This document shows positions 1-9,151 of a stretch of DNA of 64,000 nt, one piece after another. The stretch spans positions 1-64,000 of the forward strand of contig CAWKHA010000003.1 in NCBI GenBank assembly GCA_963849365.1, given 5' to 3'. Position numbers and translations under genes: made by a program. A model generated the notes under the pieces. The model was not told the origin of the DNA. It did no database searches and saw only the letters and a list, made by a program, of their open reading frames with translations. The stretch is from CAVQCJ01 sp963849365. Its GTDB lineage: Bacteria; Actinomycetota; Actinomycetes; Prado026. Within the stretch, counting starts at the first letter, position 1; each line of letters opens with the position of its first letter.

Positions 1-777
1 CAGATCGTCCTTGACCTGACCGATGTCATCGACCAGGTCAAGCAGCGACTGGTCGCCCGCGGTCTTACGATCGTGCAGAACATCCCGACCCCGAGCACCG
101 ACAAGCAGATCGTGCTGCTAGACGCACCCAAACTCAGGCAGCTTCGCACGATCTACGCATTCGCCAACCCCGTTGCGCAGTGGCTGATCGTCTTCGTGGC
201 TGCGCTGTACATGGCGGCGTTGCTGCTCTCGCGCCGCCGTCCCCGAATGGTGGTGACCATCGGGCTTCTGCTGGCGGCCAACGCGCTGCTGCTCGCGCTC
301 GCTCTGGCTATCGGTCGGCAGCTGTTCATCGACGACTTCGCCGGCACGGTGCTCGGCCCGGCCAGCGCGGTGTTCTACGACACTCTGCTCGGGTATCTTC
401 AGCGCGGCTGGCATGTCTTGCTCTGGCTCGGCGTGATCGTGGTGCTGACGGGCCGGTTCACCGGATCCAGCACCGCGGGCCAGAAGACTCGGGCAGCTGT
501 CCGCGACGGTCTTGAGAAGGTCGGCGCCGCGATGCCCGGCCAGAGAGTCGGCACTGCCGGCCGTTGGGTCACGGCCAACGCCCGCTGGCTACGCGCCGCC
601 GCCGGGTTGCTGGGGGCCGTCGTCCTGTTGTGGGGCAACGAGCCGACCACGGGGAGGCTGCTGTGGGCGCTCGGACTCGTGCTGCTCCTGCTGCTGGCCG
701 TGCAGGTCCTGATCGGGGCCGCCGGCGCCGAGAGCCCGACCGATACCTTGGAGACGGTAGGTGCCGACGCCGGCTGA
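1..777 (+). CDS. Integral membrane protein, 5' end outside the window
   Basis: The frame is open from base 1 and the residues before the first possible GTG (73) read as protein (QIVLDLTDVIDQVKQRL...), so the true start lies upstream. The visible 258 residues hold about five hydrophobic segments: two near residues 55-100, one near 140-152, and two in the last 65 residues. The start of the visible part looks like the end of a soluble, probably extracytoplasmic, domain. It resembles unnamed actinobacterial integral membrane proteins, and I infer no biochemical role. Its 3' end overlaps the convergent LuxR-type gene by 189 nt, which is unusually long and may reflect damage to that gene rather than design. 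Confidence 0.7.
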   Translation, partial: QIVLDLTDVIDQVKQRLVARGLTIVQNIPTPSTDKQIVLLDAPKLRQLRTIYAFANPVAQWLIVFVAALYMAALLLSRRRPRMVVTIGLLLAANALLLALALAIGRQLFIDDFAGTVLGPASAVFYDTLLGYLQRGWHVLLWLGVIVVLTGRFTGSSTAGQKTRAAVRDGLEKVGAAMPGQRVGTAGRWVTANARWLRAAAGLLGAVVLLWGNEPTTGRLLWALGLVLLLLLAVQVLIGAAGAESPTDTLETVGADAG

Positions 778-3088
778 CCGCGGCTGGATGCCCAGGACGC
801 GGGCCCGGTCGAGTGCCTCGGCCCTCGTGGATGCACCGAGCTTGCGGTAGATGGACTTGGTGTGGCTGTGGACGGTGCTGTGCGACACGAACAGGTCGCG
901 AGCGATGTCGGACTCGCTCAGATCACTCCCCAGGAGCGACAGGACTGTGCGTTCTCGCTGGGTGAGTTCTGTTTCATTGGAGGCAACGCAGTCCTGGCAC
1001 AGACGCCCTGAGTTGATCGCCCAGGCAGCACCGACGACCGCTCGGGCCTCAGCGACGGCAGCACGTGCCTGTTCGTGCTCACCGAGACCGCACAGCCCCG
1101 AGGCGTAGGAACCCAGCGCGAGCGCCAGGACCCCAGGCTGTCCTCCGAACCGGGCCAGCGCGACGGCATGTTCCAGCACCGGCGGACGCGTCCACCCCTC
1201 GGCCGCGTGCCGCTAGGGACGCCCCCAGAGCCAGCGAGGGCCCCGCAGCGACGTCCTGGAGGCCCTGCTCACGCTCGACGGCGATTGCTTGCTCAGCCAG
1301 CTGAGCCTGCAGATCAATGAGCCCGCTCTGGCCGGCGATGAGTGACCGGTAGGCGAGGCCTGCGCACACCACCAGCCATTGCCCGCTAGCCGGGGCAAGC
1401 TCCGTGGCCTCAACGAACCATGTGTCCGCCTGCGTGAACTGACCGCGGAAGAGCAGGTTCAGGCCCATCGCCCAGCAAACGACCGGCCGCCACGGAGATC
1501 CGGGTCCCTCGAGCTCAGTGGCACGCAGAGCTTCGGTGTACCCCAGGTCGAAGTCACCCCAGGAGAAGATTCCTTGCAGGGTGGCAAGGCTCGCCGCCAC
1601 CGAGCTGAAGCCGTCTGGAAGAGGCCCGGTGTCGACTCCGATGATTGGCTCGATGCGACTGATGGTCGCCGCCGCCTCCTCTCGCTGCCTTGACATGGAC
1701 TGGGCCCAGGCCTGCGCCAGCAGCAGGCGCACGTCCCCGCTCAACGTGGCGTCTGGGAAGCGCCTGATCCACCTGACCACCGTGCTGTACATGCCTGCGT
1801 TGACCCAGTGGATCCAGGAGGTGGCGATCAGCTCGCTCGCCTCGGCGAACATGTCCGCATCGATCGCATACCCGATGGCTTCGACAGTGTTCCCCTGCTC
1901 ACGGTGCCAGGCGTAGGCCCGGCGTCTCAGCTCGGCAACGACGCCTGGGTCGAGCCGGCCGAGCTCCACCCGCATCAGCTGGGCGAACAGGGGGTGGAAC
2001 TGGTACCACGTGCCATCGTCTTCGAGGGGCACGACGAACAGGTTGCTGCGCGACAGACGGCGGAGAGCCTCGTCTGACCGCTGCCGATCGAGCACGGCAT
2101 CGCACAGCGAGCCGGAGAACCGATCCAGGACCGAGCACCGGACCATCAGGTCAACGTCTCCCTCATCGTGGGAGGCGAGAACCTCGGTCTCCAGATAGTC
2201 GATCACGTGGCGGTTGGAGGCGCCGAAGCTGGTCACGGAACGGTGCCGATCTCCCGACCGGCGCAGCGACAGGGCGGCCAGGTACAGACCGGCGGGCCAG
2301 CCCTGCGTCCGCTCGACCAGGAGACCGACGTCATCCGTAGTAAGGCCAAGCATCTGTCGCCCATTCAAGAACAGGTCCGCCTCGTCGATGGTGAACCGCA
2401 GGTCGTCGGCCCTGAGCTCGAGCAAGTCACCACGCGTCCGTAACGCAGCGAGCGGCAGCTCCGGCTCCCTCCTGGTCGCCAGCACAAGCTGAAAGCTCGT
2501 AGGAGCGTGGGCGACGAGCCAGCTGATGCTGTCGCGGGCGGGGCCGTCAGCCAGCTCGTGGAAGTCGTCCAGAATCAACGTGACCCTGCCCGCCTCGGCC
2601 AGCGCGTTCACCAGCCGCGGCATTAACACCTCGATGACCAGCGGCGTCCCGACCGCTGCCCTGGACACCGACTCCTCGATGCTCGGGCAGACTTTTCGAA
2701 GGACCTCGAGCAGGTAGGACCACAGCAGCACCGGGTCGTTGTCGCCCCTGTCCAGCGTCAGCCATCCGATCGGGGTTCGATCGGCCTCCGCCGCTTGCCA
2801 GGAGGCGAGAAGGCTCGTCTTACCGAAGCCTGCCGGACAAGCCACCAGCGTCAACCCCGCACCTGCACCGCTCTCCAGTCGCTCCAGCAGCCGCCCCCGC
2901 GGAACCATCTCGTCCCGGACCCGAGGCGCGGTGAGTTTCGTGGTCACCAGGACCGGCGGCTGACCCGTGACCGCGGGCGCGCCGACCGTCCCCGATACGT
3001 GCAGTAGCGGTCCAGCATTATCGGCAGCCGAGCGAGGCGAAACGATCAGCGCCCGCGAACCGCTGGCCGCGTCCCGTCGGGAAGCCAT
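589..3088 (-). pseudogene. MalT-type LuxR family transcriptional activator, frameshifted
   Basis: The N-terminal frame (3088 down to about 1200) carries a STAND/AAA-type NTPase: Walker A PAGFGKTS at residues 85-92 and Walker B LILDDFHEL at 171-179, followed by the winged-helix and TPR-like region of the MalT family. Near 1195-1203 the frame jumps by one base at a GGGG run. The other frame continues with the C-terminal LuxR HTH (LTQRERTVLSLLGSDLSESD and onward, including STVHSHTKSIYRKLG). Joined, the product would be about 830 residues, normal for the family. The HTH frame then runs about 60 residues past the usual end, to 589, into the convergent gene. In family members ATP and an inducer switch oligomerisation and DNA binding. 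Single-base loss or gain, real or from sequencing, separates sensor from HTH. It is the obvious candidate local regulator of the adjacent stress genes. Confidence 0.8.
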
Positions 3089-3218
3089 CTCGTCACCCTC
3101 CGGGATCGTACGGCTCAGACCAGGGCTCCTAGTCCACTCCGCAGGCTAGCCCTCTGGCCCGGACCCGGGGACCCCACTTCAGCAGGCTGCCACCACGGGC
3201 GGCCGGGCTCGATCGTGG

Positions 3219-3482
3219 TCACGAGGGCGAGACGGTCCCCGGGCTACTGGCCGCGCGCTTGATTGGCTCCACGGTCCCGACGGAGATGAGAACCAGACCC
3301 AGCTCCTGGGTCCGCTCGATGATCCCGGCCAGATGTGCTTGATCGGTCACCGGACCGGTGAGCACGGTGTTCCCGCCGTCCCGCGACATGCTCATCCCCT
3401 CGAACAGCACCCCGAACCTGTCGCCGAGCTCGCCGCCCAGGACCAGCCGGTACGTGGTACCTCGGCCACCTTCGGTGCTCAT
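3219..3482 (-). CDS. Small conserved actinobacterial protein of unknown function
   Basis: An 87-residue soluble protein starting MSTEGGRGTTYRLVLGGELG. The ending pattern TGPVTDQAHLAGIIERTQELGLVLISV is of a type I associate with small, uncharacterised actinobacterial proteins next to stress and membrane genes. No signal peptide, Cys motif or catalytic signature is visible. A start 12 codons upstream (MTRRRD...) is possible. I chose the ATG at 3482 because the sequence becomes ordered, with beta-strand-like segments, there. It is divergent from the DUF2252 gene across about 150 bp that contain the TTTCCCCTAGGTGAAA dyad, so the dyad could serve both directions. Function unknown. Confidence 0.65.
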   Translation of the reverse strand: MSTEGGRGTTYRLVLGGELGDRFGVLFEGMSMSRDGGNTVLTGPVTDQAHLAGIIERTQELGLVLISVGTVEPIKRAASSPGTVSPS

Positions 3483-3531
3483 CCCGCCAGACTCTCCCGC
3501 GTCCCGGCGCCGCGTCATCAGCCGCGGGCGT

Positions 3532-3591
3532 TTTCCCCTAGGTGAAATCCACCGGGGAATGATGCCGGGCATCGCGCCGAGTGTGACGCTG
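3532..3591 (+). promoter_or_regulatory. Conserved promoter module, copy 1 (dyad operator plus TGTGACGCTG)
   Basis: The near-palindrome TTTCCCCTAGGTGAAA (3532-3547; arms TTTC-CCTAGG-GAAA) is followed, 50 bp from its first base, by TGTGACGCTG (3582-3591). The same two blocks with the same 50-bp offset occur at 9015-9074, and the bases between them also agree at roughly two thirds of positions. It lies 45 bp before the DUF2252 ATG and between divergent genes. I read it as an activator site upstream of an activator-dependent promoter. The identity of the regulator is inference. Confidence 0.6.
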
Positions 3592-3635
3592 CCCTCATCT
3601 CCGCGGCAGCCCGACAACCGACAAGAGAGCCAACC

Positions 3636-5063
3636 ATGACTCAGACCACGCAGACATCTGCTGCACCGCCGAAGGTCACCCACCCGTCTCGAGCACACCG
3701 GGCCGCTGACGGAAGGCTCGCGCGCGGACGAGCTACCCTCGAGTCGCAGGCCCAGCTCGCGACTGACGGCCGGCCCGACCCGATCGCGCTGTTGGAGACA
3801 CAGGCGGCCTCGCGGGTGCCCGAACTCGTACCTATCCGGTACGGGCGCATGGTCGCGACGCCGTTCTCGTTCTACCGAGGTGGTGCGCTGCTCATGGCGT
3901 CTGACCTGTCGCGCACGCAGAACTCCGGGTTGCACGTGCAGCTGTGCGGGGACGCGCACATGAGCAACTTCGGCATCTTCGCCACCCCTGAGCGGCGGCT
4001 GGCCTTCGACGTCAACGACTTCGACGAGACTCATCCTGGACCGTTCGAGTGGGACGTGAAGCGGCTGGCGGCGAGCCTGGCCGTGGCTGGACGCGACAAC
4101 GGGTTCAGCACGAAGAAGCGACGGACGATCGTCCTCGCAGCCGCCGCCGGCTATCGCGGGGCGATGGCCGGGTTCGCATCCCAACGCAACCTGGCCGTCT
4201 GGTACACCCACCTCGACATGGACGAGGTGATGCGACAGGTCGGCGGCGAGCTCGACTCGGCACGGAAGGCCAAGACGCAAGCAGCCCTCGACAAGGCACG
4301 CGGCCGTGACAGCGTCCAGGCCCTGGCCAAGCTCACCAGCATGGTGGACGGACACGCACGCATCCTGAGCCAACCGCCGTTGCTCGTCCCGCTCGAGGAG
4401 CTGTGGGGACAGGACGAGGCAGACCGTGCGTACGAGACCCTGAGGACTCTGATCAGGTCCTACCGTCGCACGCTGCAGTCGGATCGGCGCCACCTTCTGG
4501 AGGAGTTCGAGCTCGTGCACGTGGCCCGCAAGGTAGTCGGCGTGGGCAGCGTAGGGACCCGTGCCTGGATCCTGCTATTCCAAGGGATCGACGGCGCAGA
4601 CCCGCTCTTCCTGCAGGCCAAGGAGGCCCAGGCGTCAGTCCTGTCGGGCTACGTCAAGTCCACCGGCTTCAAGAACCAAGGCCAACGCGTCGTCACCGGC
4701 CAGCACCTGATGCAGGCGGCGAGCGACATCTTCCTCGGCTGGCAGCGAGCCACCGGGCCGGACGGCATCGACCGTGACTACTACCTACGACAGCTCCGCG
4801 ACGGCAAGGGCTCTGTCGTCGTCGAAGAGATGGTCCCCGACGGCATGAAGCTGTACGCGCGGATCTGCGGCCAGACCCTGGCACGGGCCCACGCGCGCTC
4901 GGGAGACCGGGTCGCCATTTCCGCCTACCTGGGCTCCAAGGACCACTTCGACCAGGCGATGGCCGAGTTCGCCGAGGCTTACGCCGACCTGAACGCGCGC
5001 GACCATTCCGCCCTGGCCGACGCGATCAGCTCGGGGCGGATCAACGCGCAGACTGGCGTCTAG
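3636..5063 (+). CDS. DUF2252 family protein
   Basis: A 475-residue soluble protein matching DUF2252. Its hallmark blocks are GDAHMSNFG at residues 105-113, DVNDFDE at 125-131 and FEWDVKRL at 137-144. These blocks resemble the catalytic and metal-binding loops of the protein-kinase/phosphotransferase fold, so a small-molecule or protein kinase activity is plausible but unproven for the family. The length is typical (about 430-480). The ATG at 3636 follows a GAGAG-type ribosome site at 3623-3630. It opens the + strand run that continues 55 bp later with the AI-2E-type permease, and has the conserved dyad promoter directly upstream, so it is likely a member of the same regulon as the lipoprotein at 9152. 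Confidence 0.85.
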   Translation: MTQTTQTSAAPPKVTHPSRAHRAADGRLARGRATLESQAQLATDGRPDPIALLETQAASRVPELVPIRYGRMVATPFSFYRGGALLMASDLSRTQNSGLHVQLCGDAHMSNFGIFATPERRLAFDVNDFDETHPGPFEWDVKRLAASLAVAGRDNGFSTKKRRTIVLAAAAGYRGAMAGFASQRNLAVWYTHLDMDEVMRQVGGELDSARKAKTQAALDKARGRDSVQALAKLTSMVDGHARILSQPPLLVPLEELWGQDEADRAYETLRTLIRSYRRTLQSDRRHLLEEFELVHVARKVVGVGSVGTRAWILLFQGIDGADPLFLQAKEAQASVLSGYVKSTGFKNQGQRVVTGQHLMQAASDIFLGWQRATGPDGIDRDYYLRQLRDGKGSVVVEEMVPDGMKLYARICGQTLARAHARSGDRVAISAYLGSKDHFDQAMAEFAEAYADLNARDHSALADAISSGRINAQTGV

Positions 5064-5118
5064 CCTGTCGCGGCACCAGCGCGTATCCACGTGCGTCCAT
5101 GACCGAGGAGAAGATCCG

Positions 5119-6357
5119 ATGGCTACCGAAGCGGCAGATGCGCACACCTCCGGCCTGCCGGCGCCGGTGACCACGGCAGCCGTCGTGGATCCTGCGGTGC
5201 GCGACGGACTGGTGACCGTTCGGTTCGACACCGCCTCGGTGCGGCGCTCGGGGATCATCCTGATGACGCTGGTTGCGTCGTTGCTGCTCGGGTTGTGGTT
5301 GTTCTCGGTGACGCGGCACTTCCTGTTCCTGGTACTACTCGCGTGGATGTTCGCGATCGCCCTGGATCCGGGCATCAAGTGGTTGATGGCCCATGGACGA
5401 TCCCGTGGCGCCTCCGCGGCGATCATGGGCGGGGGGACCATCCTGGTCGCGTTGTTGCTGGCCGCTGTCTTCGGGAAGCTGTTCTTCACCCAGATCGCCG
5501 CATTGGTCAGCGACATCCCGAGCGTGGAGAAGTCTCTGATCAACTGGGTCAATGCCCGCTTCCACACGCACTGGGACGCGGCGAGCATCTCCTCCTCCCT
5601 GCACTTGAGCTCGTCGAACGTCGCTTCCTGGGCGGGCAAGCTGTCCGGGGGTGTCCTTGGGGTGGTCGGGTCGCTGGCGGCCGTGCTGTTCGACCTGTTG
5701 ACCGTGATGGTGTTCGCGTTCTACTTCGCCGGCGACGGGCCGAACTTCATGCGCGCGATGGCCACCGGGATGCCCCCTCGGGCGCAGAAGGTCTTCCTGA
5801 ACATCTCTGACATCACCGTCGAGAAGACCGGCGGGTACGTCGCCTCGAAGATCGTCCTGGCCACCCTGTCCGCGTTCTTCCACGGCATCTTCTTCTTCGC
5901 CATCGGAGTGCCCAACTGGCTCCCGTTCGCCCTGCTCGTCGGCATCACGGCGCAGTTCGTACCCCTGATCGGCACCTACATCGGCATCATCCTGCCCGTG
6001 CTGGCCACCGTGTTCATCAGCCCCTGGAAGGCCATCGCCATCGTCGCGTTCGCGACCGTCTACCAGCAGATCGAAAGCTACTTCTTCACCCCGCGAGTCA
6101 GCCAGAAGACCATGGACGTCAATCCGGCGATCGCGCTGGCCGCAGTCTTCGTCGGAGCCGCCATCTGGGGCCCGATCGGCGCCCTGATCGGCATCCCGCT
6201 CGCCGCCGCCGGCGTCACGATCCTGCAGACCTACCACACGTCTTACGACCTCACGCAGGAGATGGTGGACGCCGTGGGGACGCACCCCCAGAATGACGCG
6301 GCGGCTGCGGCTGCGGCGGATCCCGCGGAAGCCGCGGTAGCGCAGGATTCCTCATGA
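5119..6357 (+). CDS. AI-2E family transporter (PerM/TqsA type)
   Basis: A 412-residue polytopic membrane protein with the AI-2E transporter layout. It has two paired N-terminal helices (about 50-110), a soluble amphipathic section (about 125-200) and a C-terminal block of hydrophobic helices containing LVGITAQFVPLIGTYIGIILP and PIGALIGIPLAA. Family members export small molecules or act as Na+/H+-type antiporters, and the substrate here cannot be told. The Ala-rich tail is soluble. GAGGAGAAG at 5105-5113 is the ribosome site. The stop overlaps the next ATG (ATGA), so it is co-translated with the DUF4235, TMEM175-like and MFS genes. A second, different AI-2E gene lies at 58104-59345. Confidence 0.88.
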   Translation: MATEAADAHTSGLPAPVTTAAVVDPAVRDGLVTVRFDTASVRRSGIILMTLVASLLLGLWLFSVTRHFLFLVLLAWMFAIALDPGIKWLMAHGRSRGASAAIMGGGTILVALLLAAVFGKLFFTQIAALVSDIPSVEKSLINWVNARFHTHWDAASISSSLHLSSSNVASWAGKLSGGVLGVVGSLAAVLFDLLTVMVFAFYFAGDGPNFMRAMATGMPPRAQKVFLNISDITVEKTGGYVASKIVLATLSAFFHGIFFFAIGVPNWLPFALLVGITAQFVPLIGTYIGIILPVLATVFISPWKAIAIVAFATVYQQIESYFFTPRVSQKTMDVNPAIALAAVFVGAAIWGPIGALIGIPLAAAGVTILQTYHTSYDLTQEMVDAVGTHPQNDAAAAAAADPAEAAVAQDSS

Positions 6358-6683
6358 CCGGCGGAGCCGACTCGCGCGGCCAGGGCGGCGAGAGCATCCC
6401 GAGCCGGGCTGGCGTGGGCGGGCGCGGGGCAGCGCAGTTGCAGGCCGCGAAGATCTGGCTGGGCGAGGCGGCGGCTTCCTGGGCCGTGCGCCGCGCGCTG
6501 GAGTCCGGCTACCACCGCGCGACGGGAGCAGCCCTGCCCACGGCACGGGACCGCGACGTCCCGTTCCGTCGGATCGTGGTCTGGGCGGCGGTGTCGGCCG
6601 CGGCGGTGGCGGTGGCCAACGTCGTCGTCGACCGAGTCGTGCTGCGGCCTACCCTGCCACGCGACCTCGAGGGTGACGCGTGA
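6354..6683 (+). CDS. DUF4235 domain protein
   Basis: A 109-residue protein whose central and C-terminal part fits DUF4235: a helix with AAKIWLGEAAASWAVRRALE, a basic 'YHRATG' turn, a short Pro/Asp stretch, then one transmembrane helix (VWAAVSAAAVAVANVVVD). Members are small single-pass membrane proteins of unknown function, usually beside other actinobacterial membrane-stress genes. It overlaps its upstream neighbour by 4 nt (ATGA) and its downstream neighbour by 4 nt (GTGA), so it is translationally coupled. The first 30 residues are Gly/Ser-rich and probably disordered. Confidence 0.75.
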   Translation: MTGGADSRGQGGESIPSRAGVGGRGAAQLQAAKIWLGEAAASWAVRRALESGYHRATGAALPTARDRDVPFRRIVVWAAVSAAAVAVANVVVDRVVLRPTLPRDLEGDA

Positions 6684-7345
6684 CGGGAGAGGAGCCAGCG
6701 TCGGGCCGGCAGTCGCGTCGGCTACGTACCGGACGGTTCGAGGCCTTCAGCGACGGCGTCTTCGCGATCGCCATCACCCTGCTGGTGCTGGACATCGCCG
6801 TTCCCACCGGCGCGGCTGACCATCTGCTGCCCGCGGTTGCGGCCCAGTGGCCCGTGTACCTGGCCTACTTCATCAGCTTCTCCACCATCGGAGCGATCTG
6901 GCTCGCGCACAGCGCCATCACGGACTACCTCGAGCGCACCGATCCGATCCTGAGCCGGCTCAATCTCCTGCTCCTGCTCTTCGTGTCCTTCCTTCCGTTC
7001 CCCACCCGCATGCTTGCCGAGTACACCGGCGAGGAGCTAGGCGAACGAGTTGCCGTCACGCTCTACGGAGTCAACCTCCTCCTTGCCGCCGTACTGGTTT
7101 CGGTCCTGTGGCGCTACTCCCTGCGTGAAGGGCTCGTGCGGCCCGATGCGGACGACGAGGAAGTCCAGACGCTGAGCCGCCGGCTGACCCCGAGCCTTGG
7201 CGGCTACGTCGTCCTGATCGCCATCGGACTGTTCTTCCCGACCGCCGCGATCATCGGCTACCTACTCATCGCCATCTACCTGATCGTGCCGTTCGGTCTA
7301 GTCCGAGGACGCAAGACGAGCGAGCCGGGAGGGACCGGATCATGA
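6680..7345 (+). CDS. TMEM175 family potassium channel (DUF1211)
   Basis: A 221-residue membrane protein with the diagnostic first-helix motif RFEAFSDGVFAIAIT (residues 19-33). The FSD block of that helix is characteristic of prokaryotic TMEM175 channels, which form K+-selective tetramers lacking the classic TVGYG filter. Six hydrophobic segments are visible, with TIGAIWLAHS and the long LLLLLFVSFLPFP segment in the middle, and a short basic tail. The GTG start overlaps the previous stop and its own stop overlaps the MFS start, so it sits inside the permease operon. Its role is probably K+ leak or membrane-potential control under envelope stress. This is inferred from the family and neighbours. 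Confidence 0.85.
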   Translation: MTGEEPASGRQSRRLRTGRFEAFSDGVFAIAITLLVLDIAVPTGAADHLLPAVAAQWPVYLAYFISFSTIGAIWLAHSAITDYLERTDPILSRLNLLLLLFVSFLPFPTRMLAEYTGEELGERVAVTLYGVNLLLAAVLVSVLWRYSLREGLVRPDADDEEVQTLSRRLTPSLGGYVVLIAIGLFFPTAAIIGYLLIAIYLIVPFGLVRGRKTSEPGGTGS

Positions 7346-8997
7346 CCGACCTCGCGCTCCGCGTCGAGGCGAAGACCGGATGGGGCGTGGCCGGCATGCT
7401 GGCCGCCGCACAGTTCATCATGGTGCTGGACACCACGGTGATGAACGTGTCCATCTCCCAGGTCGTCGCGGACCTCAACACCACCATCGTCGGCCTGCAG
7501 ACCGCGATCACCATGTACACGCTGGTGATGGCGTCCTTCATGCTCATCGGCGGGAAGTTCGGCGAACGCTGGGGCGCCAAGCGCGCGTTCTGGGTCGGCC
7601 TGATCGTCTACGGGACCGGATCCTTCCTCACCTCCGTCGCACCGAACCTGGCCGTACTCCTGATCGGCTGGTCCTTCATCGAGGGCATCGGAGCGATCCT
7701 GGTCATCCCGGCCATCGCAGCGCTGACCGCGGCGACCTACCAGGGCAAGCAGCGGGCGATCGCCTATGGGATCCTCGGCGGCGTCAGCGGGGCCTCGATG
7801 GCGGCCGGCCCTCTCATCGGTGGCTGGGTGTCCGCCTACCTCTCCTGGCGGTACGTGTTCGCGGCCGAGTCCGTCGTGGTTCTGATCATCATGGGCTTCC
7901 TGCGGATCATCCCAGCGGTGCAGGCGCGCAAGACCAAGCTCGACACCGGCGGGGCGGTGCTGTCCGCGCTCGGTCTGGGTTCCATCGTGCTGGGCATCCT
8001 GCGCTCCAGCCAGTGGGGCTGGGTCACGCCGAGCCAGGGCGTCCCGGAGGTCAACGGCAAGCCGTTGACCCCGCTGGGGCTGTCCCCCACCGTGTGGCTG
8101 ATCCTGGTCGGGGCGTTCCTCCTCGTCGTGTTCGGCCGGCGTGAGCGCAAGGTCAAAGACCGGGGCGACGAGCCACTCCTCGACCTCGCCCTCCTCAAGA
8201 TCCCGCGGATGCGCGCGGGCCTCGTGGTGCAGTGGTGTCAGGCCTTCATCATCCAAGCCACGTTCTTCGTGCTGCCGTTGTACCTGCAGACCGTGCTGGG
8301 CTTCGACTCGCTGAAGACCGGGGTAACCATCCTCCCTATGTCCGTCGCGATGTTCATCTTCGCGCTCGGGGGCTCGGCGCTGACCGGCCGGTTCTCTCCC
8401 AAGCTGATCGTTCAACGCGGCATCGCCGCCATGCTCGTCGGAGAGGTGGTGCTCCTGTACTTCCTGGACCCTCAGCTGAGCGGATGGGGCTTCGGCACCG
8501 GCCTAGCACTCCTCGGCGCCGGCCTCGGGCTGTTGGCCTCCCAAGTTGGCAACGTGATCATGTCGTCGGTCGAACCGACCCGCGGCGGCGAGGCCGGGGG
8601 CCTGCAGGGCACCTCGCTCAACCTCGGCGCCTCCCTCGGCGTCGCGCTCGTCGGGTCGATCCTCCTCGCCACGCTCGCGTCCAACTTCACCACGGGGGTT
8701 CAGGGCAACCCGTCGCTTCCCGACTCGGTGAAGCAGCAGGTCACGGTCGCCGCCGACGCCGGCGTCAACTTCGTGACCACCGAGCAGGTCGAGCAAGCGG
8801 CCCAGAAGGCTGGGCTGCCCGCCGACCAGACCGCCGAGGTCGTGGCCACCTACTCCGACGCCCAGCTCGGCGCCCTGCGCGCCGGGCTGGCCTTCCTTGC
8901 CATCTTCGCGCTGCTCGCGCTGGCCTGGGTGCGACGCCTGCCGACGTCCGCAGCACCCACCGAAGACCCGGGTACAGCCCCAGCCGCTGCCCCATAG
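7342..8997 (+). CDS. DHA2-type MFS drug/proton antiporter
   Basis: A 551-residue, about 14-helix MFS protein. The helix-1 motif MVLDTTVMNVSIS (residues 27-39) is the DHA2 family motif (LDxTxVNVALP type), and the helix 2-3 loop GGKFGERWGAKRAFWVGL is the MFS motif A region. A long extracytoplasmic segment near residues 455-500 (FTTGVQGNPSLPDSVKQQ...) before the final helix is common in DHA2 exporters. It is expected to export amphiphilic toxic compounds using the proton gradient, and the substrate is unknown. It is the last gene of the overlapping operon that begins at 5119. Conserved promoter copy 2 starts 18 bp after its stop. Confidence 0.88.
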   Translation: MTDLALRVEAKTGWGVAGMLAAAQFIMVLDTTVMNVSISQVVADLNTTIVGLQTAITMYTLVMASFMLIGGKFGERWGAKRAFWVGLIVYGTGSFLTSVAPNLAVLLIGWSFIEGIGAILVIPAIAALTAATYQGKQRAIAYGILGGVSGASMAAGPLIGGWVSAYLSWRYVFAAESVVVLIIMGFLRIIPAVQARKTKLDTGGAVLSALGLGSIVLGILRSSQWGWVTPSQGVPEVNGKPLTPLGLSPTVWLILVGAFLLVVFGRRERKVKDRGDEPLLDLALLKIPRMRAGLVVQWCQAFIIQATFFVLPLYLQTVLGFDSLKTGVTILPMSVAMFIFALGGSALTGRFSPKLIVQRGIAAMLVGEVVLLYFLDPQLSGWGFGTGLALLGAGLGLLASQVGNVIMSSVEPTRGGEAGGLQGTSLNLGASLGVALVGSILLATLASNFTTGVQGNPSLPDSVKQQVTVAADAGVNFVTTEQVEQAAQKAGLPADQTAEVVATYSDAQLGALRAGLAFLAIFALLALAWVRRLPTSAAPTEDPGTAPAAAP

Positions 8998-9014
8998 CCA
9001 GAACCAGCCGGCTG

Positions 9015-9074
9015 TTTCCCCTAGGTGAAATCCACTGCGGACCGGTGCCTTGCGTCCCGTCAGCTGTGACGCTG
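9015..9074 (+). promoter_or_regulatory. Conserved promoter module, copy 2
   Basis: TTTCCCCTAGGTGAAA at 9015-9030 and TGTGACGCTG at 9065-9074 are the same blocks in the same order and at the same 50-bp offset as at 3532-3591. The module lies in the gap after the MFS stop and 78 bp before the lipoprotein start. Exact conservation of spacing across unrelated flanks argues for function (regulator site plus core promoter). Confidence 0.6.
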
Positions 9075-9151
9075 AGTCCGACAAGACCGGACCTTGGGCG
9101 GCGTCGCCAGACGGCACAGACGCACCCGTACTCCGACTGGGAGGTGGTTCC

